Positions 41,806 through 46,856 of a DNA stretch of 46,856 nucleotides are shown in pieces. The DNA is taken from positions 1 to 46,856 of the forward strand of contig NZXG01000019.1 of assembly GCA_002701845.1 (NCBI GenBank), read 5' to 3'. The DNA comes from Pseudomonadales bacterium (GTDB lineage Bacteria > Pseudomonadota > Gammaproteobacteria > Pseudomonadales > Ketobacteraceae). Made by a program: the position numbers and the translations under genes. Below the pieces are notes generated by a model. It had not been told where the DNA came from. It worked only from the letters and a program-made list of their open reading frames with translations, and did not search any database. Each line of letters begins with the position of its first letter. Positions within the stretch are counted from its first letter, which is position 1.

Positions 41806-41982
41806 ATGGCTGCCCCCGGCTTAATCCAAAAACTTGATGATGTGTGGATGATTCACACTCACCCCAGCAGCCGCAACTGCCGGGTCAATGGCGAGCCCGT
41901 GACCACTGCCGTTGTTGAGCAGGGCGATCGCCTGCAAGTGGGCCGGTTTGAGATGTTGTTTCAGGAGCCGGACTCGAAGTGA
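41806..41982 (+). CDS. FHA-like C-terminal fragment, 58 residues
   Basis: A 58-codon frame with IHTHPSSRNCRVNGEPV and EQGDRLQVGRFEMLFQ, which resembles the second half of a forkhead-associated (FHA) phosphothreonine-binding domain: the N-G-x-x-V turn and the D-G-D-x-x-x-x-G-x-x-x-x-x-F end strand. The first half, with the glycine-arginine and serine-histidine residues that contact phosphothreonine, is missing. AGGTGG lies 9 bases before the ATG. Upstream the register changes, so a frameshifted gene is as likely as a functional short protein. It is convergent with the deaminase-like gene, 18 bp away. Confidence 0.4.
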   Translation: MAAPGLIQKLDDVWMIHTHPSSRNCRVNGEPVTTAVVEQGDRLQVGRFEMLFQEPDSK

Positions 41983-42000
41983 GCCATCCGCAGTGGCTGC

Positions 42001-42528
42001 TTAAAAATTACTCGTATCCATCTGATAAGGCGCCGGGCCCTGAAAGGCAAACCGCGGCAACTGATTGCGCCCCGGGTTCTTGCCGTACTCGTCCGTATAA
42101 ACCTCCATCAGAGGATTGGCTTTCACGAATAAATCCACTGTGTATTTCATACAGGTTTTACAACAGTCGATCTCGGAAATCAGCAGCGCGGTTTTCATAT
42201 TTTCCAGGGCACCGGGGCGGGCATTGAAATAGTTAATCAGCCGGGGTTCCGTATGATACTGCCCCATACCCCCACAAGCGTATTTGCGTAATTGTTCCGG
42301 CACATCCTCCACGATGGGAAAGCCCCGCTCAGCCAGCTTTTGCAGCTCCGTTTTGGATAGACCCTTGGCACTGGAGTAGGCGTACACGAACAATTCTTCA
42401 TTGTCGTTGCGAGTGAGATTGAGAATACAGGCGTTGCGCCCTTCCGGCTGCTTGGCGTCAGACACGATCTCGTTCAGGGCGGCGCGGAATGAGCGGATCG
42501 CCATTTCCGCCTGCTGTTCAGAAATCAT
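42001..42528 (-). CDS. Stand-alone protein with a cytidine-deaminase-like zinc signature
   Basis: A 175-residue soluble protein. Residues 89-97 (GQYHTEPRL) and 122-126 (CCKTC) give H92-x-E94 and C123-x-x-C126, 31 residues apart, the arrangement of the zinc site and catalytic Glu in cytidine-deaminase-fold enzymes. Before it, ACILNLTRNDNEELFVYAYSS would form the first beta-hairpin. The usual Pro before the first Cys is Asp here. Closest in feel are deaminase domains of polymorphic toxins, which act on nucleotides or nucleic acids, but no toxin export domain is present. It has AGGAG 6 bases before the ATG. No immunity gene is recognised next to it. The function is inferred from the motif only. 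Confidence 0.6.
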   Translation of the reverse strand: MISEQQAEMAIRSFRAALNEIVSDAKQPEGRNACILNLTRNDNEELFVYAYSSAKGLSKTELQKLAERGFPIVEDVPEQLRKYACGGMGQYHTEPRLINYFNARPGALENMKTALLISEIDCCKTCMKYTVDLFVKANPLMEVYTDEYGKNPGRNQLPRFAFQGPAPYQMDTSNF

Positions 42529-42646
42529 CGGTGGCTCCTGTGATCATTATTTTAATTCCGTTACAGCTTGTAGAAAGTCAGGCTGTAATCGAGTACCCAA
42601 TCTAACCTACTGTAACCGACCGCCAGTCACCAGGAGGTATTCAACA

Positions 42647-42814
42647 ATGAGTTTGGCTATTGTTGCACCTCAAACTACCAACATTTTCACAAACATTAAC
42701 GCCCAAACTAAACCGCCGATTTTTAAATCAGGAGAAGGAAACTATAACTGCTCGTTAACATCCTGCCGCCCTAACACACGCATTATTTCAACCACATCAT
42801 CACGGATTCGATAA
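42647..42814 (+). CDS. Small frame behind a perfect Shine-Dalgarno, antisense to parE
   Basis: A 55-codon frame starting MSLAIVAPQTTNIFTNINAQ, with AGGAGGT 8 bases before the ATG, the best ribosome binding site in this part of the window. Its last 24 codons lie antisense to the parE pseudogene and read as low-quality protein. The first 31 codons could be the start of a gene cut by the arrival of the parDE unit, or a small peptide. No family is recognised and no membrane segment is seen. Confidence 0.35.
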   Translation: MSLAIVAPQTTNIFTNINAQTKPPIFKSGEGNYNCSLTSCRPNTRIISTTSSRIR

Positions 42815-43026
42815 TAAATGGCATCCGCCCCATATACACTGCGCCGATAGCCTTCACGAATGTGATCAACCGCCTGGTACTGATAAGGAGCTTCAGAAAG
42901 CTTAACGAAACGCCGGAATAGGGCGTGGTAATAACGTTCCGCCTACTGCTCACCAAACTCTTCCACACCACGCCAATAAATGCGCGCAATATCCATCTTT
43001 GCCGCTTCACTGAGAAGGTACCGCAT
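42742..43026 (-). pseudogene. parE: ParE-family toxin gene with an in-frame amber stop
   Basis: A frame of 94 codons with one TAG at codon 28 (42943-42945). Either side of it the protein is a clear ParE/RelE toxin: MRYLLSEAAKMDIARIYWRG before, and AERYYHALFRRFVKL, YQYQAVDHIREGYRR, VYGADAIYYRIRDD, VVEIMRVLGRQDV after. The amber follows FGEQ, where relatives have Gln or another residue before AERYY, so one base change (CAG to TAG) explains it. It starts inside the parD gene with a 20-bp overlap, the normal operon arrangement. Unless the strain suppresses amber codons, the toxin is not made. ParE poisons DNA gyrase. Confidence 0.85.
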
Positions 43027-43282
43027 TGCGCCCTAATCCGTTTTTGATTTCGCGCAGTATTTCCTCAGGGCTTTGGTCCGTAAAGCCGCTCTGCTCCGCC
43101 TGGATCAGCATGGCGCGGAGCGCCTCTATCTCACTTTCCGACTCTTGCTCCCGCAGCTGGCGTTCACGTATCAATTCCCGGACCACTTCACTTTCATTAC
43201 CGTAGTGCCCTTTCTCAATCTGCGCTTTAATCCAGCTATCCTGTTGATCTGTAACGGTAATACTCTTCTTCACCATAGTCAT
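43007..43282 (-). CDS. parD: ParD-type antitoxin
   Basis: A 91-residue antitoxin of the ParD/CopG ribbon-helix-helix type. KSITVTDQQDSWIKAQIEKGHY forms the beta strand and first helix that bind the operon's own promoter; NESEVVRELIRERQLREQESESEIEALRAML is the helix leading into the toxin-binding C-terminal part. It is full length, with ATG at 43282 and AGGTAA upstream. Toxin and antitoxin genes overlap by 20 bp. The toxin gene downstream carries a nonsense codon, so the antitoxin now has no known partner here and may remain as a regulator or protect against other ParE toxins. Confidence 0.85.
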   Translation of the reverse strand: MTMVKKSITVTDQQDSWIKAQIEKGHYGNESEVVRELIRERQLREQESESEIEALRAMLIQAEQSGFTDQSPEEILREIKNGLGRNAVPSQ

Positions 43283-43368
43283 ATAGCTTACCTGATCTGC
43301 TAACGAGCCCTGCTATCAAGTAGGATAATATACTCATCTGAACAGCTCTGCCAAGAAAGAAAGACTGA

Positions 43369-44208
43369 TCATTGGTAACGCACAAAATGCTCGCGCTCGA
43401 ACGCCACCCGTGGAAAGTACACACCATCCTCAGCCCGTTCCCCGGCACCCACCACCATCACCACCTCCGCGTCCGCCGGCAGCTTCAACAGCTTGCGCAC
43501 CCGCCTTTCATCCATACCCTCCATGGGGCACGAATCGAAACCATGGGCCCGGAACGCCAGCATCAGATTCTCCGCCGCCAACGCCGTACTCTTCACCGCC
43601 CAGATCCGCATATCCTGATGGCTGAACGGCCCCCGGGGCACCGGCTGGAACAACCCCAGCACCGACGTGACTGCCTTCTTCACCTTACCGGCCGCATCAA
43701 ACGGCCCCTGCCAATAGGTGAAAGGCACCCCCTTGGAATAAAACGCCTGCCAGTGTTTGGGAATTCGCGGCTGCGGCCATTGACTGATATTGAGCCTGGC
43801 CACCTTGCGCCAGTTATTGGTTCGCGCCACCACGACAATCAGCTCCGCCGCTGTGGTGGCGGCGTTCTGGCTCATACAGGCTTCCACCAACTTGGCCTTT
43901 TTCTGCGGTGACTGCACCACATGAAACTCCCAGGGCTGTAGATTACAGGAACTGGGCGCCAGCAAAGCCGCATCCAGGCAGGCATCCAGCACCGCCCTGG
44001 GAATCGGCTTACTGGTAAACTTGCGCACCGAGCGTCGGCTCGCCACCACCTGATGAAACGGCTCAGCAAAGTCTCCCGCTGGCGCGGGCTCGTAATAGCG
44101 CTTTTTGGCCGTGTAATCGTAACCGTCGACGGTTTTAGAACGGCGCAAGGCGTCTTTCAGGTCTCCCATAAAGGAAGCTGGTGAGGTTTCGGTTTGTGCT
44201 TCTATCAT
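43369..44208 (-). CDS. Nitroreductase-family flavoprotein
   Basis: A 279-residue FMN-dependent oxidoreductase of the nitroreductase family. The FMN-binding motif SRRSVRKFTSKPIP is near residue 57, followed by LDACLDAALLAPSSCNLQPWEFHVV, then AAENLMLAFRAHGFDSCPMEGMDERRVRKLL, with the closing VVMVVGAGERAEDGVYFPRVAFEREHFV. It may reduce nitro compounds, quinones or similar. I use the ATG at 44208, with GGAG 8 bases before it; an ATG 12 codons upstream has no ribosome binding site. It reads in the same direction as the parDE unit but is separated from it by 86 bp. Confidence 0.85.
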   Translation of the reverse strand: MIEAQTETSPASFMGDLKDALRRSKTVDGYDYTAKKRYYEPAPAGDFAEPFHQVVASRRSVRKFTSKPIPRAVLDACLDAALLAPSSCNLQPWEFHVVQSPQKKAKLVEACMSQNAATTAAELIVVVARTNNWRKVARLNISQWPQPRIPKHWQAFYSKGVPFTYWQGPFDAAGKVKKAVTSVLGLFQPVPRGPFSHQDMRIWAVKSTALAAENLMLAFRAHGFDSCPMEGMDERRVRKLLKLPADAEVVMVVGAGERAEDGVYFPRVAFEREHFVRYQ

Positions 44209-44598
44209 ACGGTGGACTCCAGAGATGTTCGCAGTAGTGTTCATACTGATAGGGTGATGTGGTCTTGGTATTTCAATTGAGGATGAACTAATTCAAATGC
44301 GACGACCTGCGCTTTTTTATGTTGAGGTAACTCTTCGCTCAATGGACTATTTTACAGATTTTATCGCAAGCCGGGTAATCGAGCTTAACCAGCTGATCTG
44401 GCCTCCAGCGGAGACCGAATTCTGTACATCAGACAGATTGACAGGCTTTATAAATTCGACGTCGCAGCTCAGCAAGTTACGGGGATTAGGAAACTGTAGC
44501 CACTTTGGGTAACTGTCGTAACGCCCTGACATTAGCTGGCTAGCACGGCATTTTGAACACCCTCAGTGCATCTGCTTACACCAATCAGCAACGCTATC
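44209..44598. other. AT-rich stretch without a convincing gene
   Basis: Upstream of the nitroreductase gene. A 71-codon plus-strand frame (44297-44512) and an overlapping minus frame lack ribosome binding sites, domain features and codon bias, and I do not call either. The 61 bp next to 44208 probably hold the nitroreductase promoter. Confidence 0.4.
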
Positions 44599-44754
44599 CT
44601 ACTCCGAGCAAAAAGCAGACGACACCATAAATACCAGACTCATTATACACATAAGAAAAACCAGCAATACATAAATACGTTCACCGAGCGAAATCACCTC
44701 ATCTGATCGCGGCTTGTATATGAACACGGCTTTTTGCACAGGATATGCAGCCAT
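44599..44754 (-). CDS. Small membrane peptide, 51 residues
   Basis: A 51-codon frame starting MAAYPVQKAVFIYKPRSDE, with one hydrophobic segment (IYVLLVFLMCIMSLVFMVSS) near the C-terminus. GGAGGA directly precedes the ATG; the spacing to the Shine-Dalgarno is short, and GGGGAG further up may serve instead. It is not linked in an operon to a clear neighbour. A small tail-anchored membrane protein is likely if it is real; support is the ribosome binding site and the hydrophobic profile. Confidence 0.35.
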   Translation of the reverse strand: MAAYPVQKAVFIYKPRSDEVISLGERIYVLLVFLMCIMSLVFMVSSAFCSE

Positions 44755-44939
44755 TCCTCCACCACAACTCCCCCTAATGAGGTTGCATAAAACTATCCAG
44801 GTTGTGAAAAATAAAATTTAAACTCTCTTCAACTCATTCTCAGGGAAAAAGGTCAACCTTAAAATTCAAACCATAAAAAAAGACCACCCCCGAATCCATT
44901 CCAGGATGGGCTTCTATCTCCGCAAAAAAGTTGCCCCCC
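44755..44939. other. AT-rich spacer with a possible terminator
   Basis: No gene is seen. On the minus strand, downstream of the homocysteine methyltransferase-like gene, an imperfect hairpin (CCCATCC with GGATTCGGG) is followed after a few bases by seven Ts at about 44874-44880, a weak terminator candidate. Confidence 0.35.
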
Positions 44940-45884
44940 CTAATGCGCTACACAACAGTGATGATGAATCGACTCAATATGCTCCAGATCAGTCCCACAG
45001 CAGCCCCCCAACACCGTAATATTAGGAAACATACTACGTAGCTCCCGATATTGCTGACCCAGCTCTTCAGGGCTGCCACGATCAAGACTAACTGATTCAT
45101 CAAGCTCTGCGTGACTTTTCCGACTGGCATTGGCCCGCAAGCCACGAATACGATTCATCCATTGCTCGCCTGCTTTGAGCTGATCACGAAAATGCTCCGG
45201 GTGTGCACAATTAATCATGTAGTACGCGGGACCATTGTGGGTTATTGCATCGATCCGGTTAATGGCAGCGGCCAGTGTCTCACCCGTAGGCAGGCGGCCG
45301 TCGGTTTCTGTGGTGAAGGAAATGCTTACGGGCAGATTCGCTTCCTGTGCAGCTTTGATAATACCAATCGCTTCTTCCACGTAATTAATCGTCATCGCTG
45401 TTACCAAATCAGCCTCGGTATCCGCGAAAGTGCGAATCTGAACGCGATGGTATTCGTACGCTTCCTGTGCTGACATTTTATTGTCTGCCACATAACCGTC
45501 ACCGCGAGGGCCGATACAGCCGCTGATGACCAGCGGCGTGCTTGGCGTTTCGTGCTCGACGCGTAACGATGCCATCATCGCGATCGCTTCACGGTTTTTA
45601 TCTGCCAGCTCGTTGGTCCCATATCCCAACTTTTTACCCCAATCGGGGTTCGCTCGCCAGGTGGGGCTTTCCAGGATAAAGCCGCGCTGCGCGCGTTTTG
45701 CCAGCTTAATGTAGTCGGCGTAGTAATCGCGTAAGCGCTGTCGTCCTGGCTCGATACACAACTGATCGAAGGCGGCGAAACAGGGCAGCTCTACTTCTTG
45801 AATAAATACCAGCGTGGTTTCCATACCACCATCGGTTAAGAAGATTGTGTCTGATAGCTGCGGTAAAGCTTGTCGGTATTTCAT
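44940..45884 (-). CDS. Homocysteine S-methyltransferase-family protein
   Basis: A 314-residue enzyme of the zinc-dependent homocysteine S-methyltransferase family (MmuM, betaine-homocysteine methyltransferase). The N-terminus has LTDGGMETTLVF; the zinc ligands are Cys in MINCAHPEHF and the Cys pair in GGCCGTDLEHIE at the C-terminus, all present. The methyl donor (S-methylmethionine, betaine or other) cannot be told. Its ATG overlaps the stop of the upstream hydroxylase-family gene by one base (TAATG), so the two are translationally coupled and probably serve one pathway, which is unknown. It is the last gene of this operon in the window. Confidence 0.85.
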   Translation of the reverse strand: MKYRQALPQLSDTIFLTDGGMETTLVFIQEVELPCFAAFDQLCIEPGRQRLRDYYADYIKLAKRAQRGFILESPTWRANPDWGKKLGYGTNELADKNREAIAMMASLRVEHETPSTPLVISGCIGPRGDGYVADNKMSAQEAYEYHRVQIRTFADTEADLVTAMTINYVEEAIGIIKAAQEANLPVSISFTTETDGRLPTGETLAAAINRIDAITHNGPAYYMINCAHPEHFRDQLKAGEQWMNRIRGLRANASRKSHAELDESVSLDRGSPEELGQQYRELRSMFPNITVLGGCCGTDLEHIESIHHHCCVAH

Positions 45885-46684
45885 TACAGTGTCTCCTTGG
45901 CGGCAATTAAGGTATCAGGTTTTTTCGGTTCGCTGACATCACGGCCGAACAGCATCTCAACGATTCGGTTAGTGGCGCCCTGATAAAAGCCGTTTTCTGA
46001 ATGTGAGATCGGGTTATGAAAGGTCCCCAGCAGTAAATCGAACCAGGGTACGTCAGCATAGTTGTCACGGTGGATACCTTTGCCGTGATGGTGACTGTGG
46101 CTTTCCGGTCGCTGTATGAGATAGCCAAGCCATTGCGGTGTGCGGATATTCAGATGCTGAAATACAGCGCAGAACACCAGTGCCAGCAGGATAATGGTGG
46201 CGGCCTCGGGCGACACCCCGATAACCAGCACCAGTGCAGCGCTGCCTACCAGGGTAAAACCTGCCATATCCAGCGGGCTCAGCCAGAAGGCGCCAAAACT
46301 ATCTAGGCGTTCTGCGCTGTGGTGCATCTGGTGAATGTGTTGCCATAGAAAGTCCGACGCGTGCATGCTGCGATGCCAGATGTAGTGCATCGACTCGTAC
46401 ACCAGAAAGCCGACAACAACCTGCATTGGCAACGCCCAGTGATTTATCGACCAGAACTGGAACTGGGCCAGAAAGCCATCCCACAATAATGGGAGATAAG
46501 TCGACACCAGCATGTAGCTGACAAAACCAATCAAGCCTTTAGTTTTCCAGAATGCGACTTTTGGCAAAGGTCGCGCCGGGAAAAGGGCTTCCCAAAATAT
46601 AAGTGAGATAAAGATACCCATCACAATAAAACTGAGCGGATCCAGTAATATTTCCATTGGACTAGGCAATTCGGAAATTGACAT
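45884..46684 (-). CDS. Fatty-acid hydroxylase / sterol desaturase superfamily protein
   Basis: A 266-residue integral membrane di-iron enzyme. The His clusters are H100-x-x-x-H104 (MHYIWHR), H118-x-x-H121-H122 (HIHQMHHS) and a late HSHHHGKGIHRDNY, which together supply the eight or so iron ligands. Four or five membrane segments surround them. Family members hydroxylate or desaturate lipids, carotenoids or sterols. I use the ATG at 46684 with AGGAGG 7 bases before it; an ATG 19 codons upstream is in frame but poorly placed. The coupling with a homocysteine methyltransferase-family gene is unusual. An operator-like dyad lies about 110 bp upstream. Confidence 0.85.
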   Translation of the reverse strand: MSISELPSPMEILLDPLSFIVMGIFISLIFWEALFPARPLPKVAFWKTKGLIGFVSYMLVSTYLPLLWDGFLAQFQFWSINHWALPMQVVVGFLVYESMHYIWHRSMHASDFLWQHIHQMHHSAERLDSFGAFWLSPLDMAGFTLVGSAALVLVIGVSPEAATIILLALVFCAVFQHLNIRTPQWLGYLIQRPESHSHHHGKGIHRDNYADVPWFDLLLGTFHNPISHSENGFYQGATNRIVEMLFGRDVSEPKKPDTLIAAKETL

Positions 46685-46792
46685 AGTCTGTTCCTCCTTA
46701 AAACTGATTAGTGTTAGTGTTGTAAATTGAGCTGAACTCAAGTCGCGTGCAGTGTATGATTTGCTTCAGCGAGAAACTATTAACCCGGCTTT

Positions 46793-46822
46793 CAAATATA
46801 TCTGCTAAGCGGCATATTTGAT
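46793..46822. promoter_or_regulatory. Operator-like dyad upstream of the hydroxylase/methyltransferase operon
   Basis: TCAAATAT and ATATTTGA are perfect 8-bp inverted halves 14 bases apart, with TGC and GCA as inner symmetry, 109 bp before the hydroxylase ATG. The size suits a dimeric regulator such as a LysR or TetR type protein. The gene for it may lie beyond the right edge. Confidence 0.45.
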
Positions 46823-46856
46823 TTTGTCATGTTCAAAATACTTTCTTACTCGGCTC

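Noticed and set aside
42783-43010. A 75-codon minus-strand frame inside the parE region
   Set aside because: It is the wrong register of the parE gene; the ParE protein pattern appears in a different frame.
44297-44512. A 71-codon plus-strand frame upstream of the nitroreductase gene
   Set aside because: No ribosome binding site at a suitable distance, no domain, and another frame overlaps it on the other strand.
44513-44939. An integron attachment site or insertion sequence in the AT-rich spacer
   Set aside because: No attC-type core sites, terminal inverted repeats, target duplications or integrase/transposase frames were seen.
46685-46856. A SAM-responsive riboswitch upstream of the methyltransferase operon
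   Set aside because: None of the conserved helices or core sequences of known SAM riboswitches is present; only a simple dyad is visible.

Overview
The window looks like a chromosomal segment of a GC-rich, free-living, probably marine gammaproteobacterium of the Pseudomonadales/Oceanospirillales type. The best evidence is the core block rppH-ptsP and lgt-thyA-folA with a HAD phosphatase beside rppH, an arrangement familiar from Pseudomonas. A response regulator and kinase resembling the 'proteobacterial dedicated sortase system' pair of marine gammaproteobacteria also fit. The species cannot be fixed from the sequence alone.

Layout. (1) 1-4.5 kb is an AT-richer accessory stretch. It holds a 5'-truncated glutathione S-transferase gene, a second copy of that gene's 3' tail about 1.1 kb further on, a two-gene cassette of unknown small proteins, a GT14-type glycosyltransferase, an unknown 152-residue protein, a DUF6156-type protein and, divergent from it, an orphan Nif11-domain protein behind an intergenic region full of dyads. 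(2) 4.5-18.4 kb carries a zinc-type CDF transporter, an MFS transporter, NADP-glutamate dehydrogenase, a tightly coupled DUF748 / alpha-beta hydrolase / UbiA-prenyltransferase operon, an LpoB-like lipoprotein, a crystallin-J1-like protein with a small membrane peptide, the two-component pair, a PilZ protein and a small lipoprotein. (3) 18.4-30.4 kb is core metabolism: lgt-thyA-folA-DUF349 in one direction, an NRDE protein, rppH-ptsP, a HAD phosphatase with an imelysin-like lipoprotein, and an RlmI-like rRNA methyltransferase. (4) 30.4-35.6 kb has an HDOD protein, an exported unknown, a CPA-type antiporter with a TrkA-like domain, and a CorA-type transporter.

(5) 35.6-41.6 kb is a self-contained cyanate uptake and degradation module. 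A PAS-PAS-AAA-Fis enhancer-binding protein is divergent from an ABC importer (substrate-binding protein, permease, ATPase) and cyanase. The promoter region has a very good sigma-54 -24/-12 element and two tandem 17-bp repeats upstream, the natural binding site for the regulator. The likely circuit is that the regulator activates sigma-54 polymerase, cyanate is imported, and CynS turns cyanate plus bicarbonate into ammonia and CO2.

(6) 41.6-46.9 kb is again accessory: an FHA-like relic, a stand-alone protein with a cytidine-deaminase-like zinc signature, a ParD antitoxin followed by a ParE toxin gene interrupted by an in-frame amber codon, a nitroreductase, a small membrane peptide, and a translationally coupled pair (fatty-acid hydroxylase/sterol desaturase family plus homocysteine S-methyltransferase family) with an operator-like dyad upstream.

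The items I consider most worth following are the deaminase-like protein, the sigma-54 cyanate module, the Nif11/DUF6156 region with its structured leader, the two-gene unknown cassette at 0.9-1.6 kb, the orphan Pds-like two-component pair, and the hydroxylase/methyltransferase operon. No tRNA, rRNA, CRISPR array or intact insertion sequence was seen.
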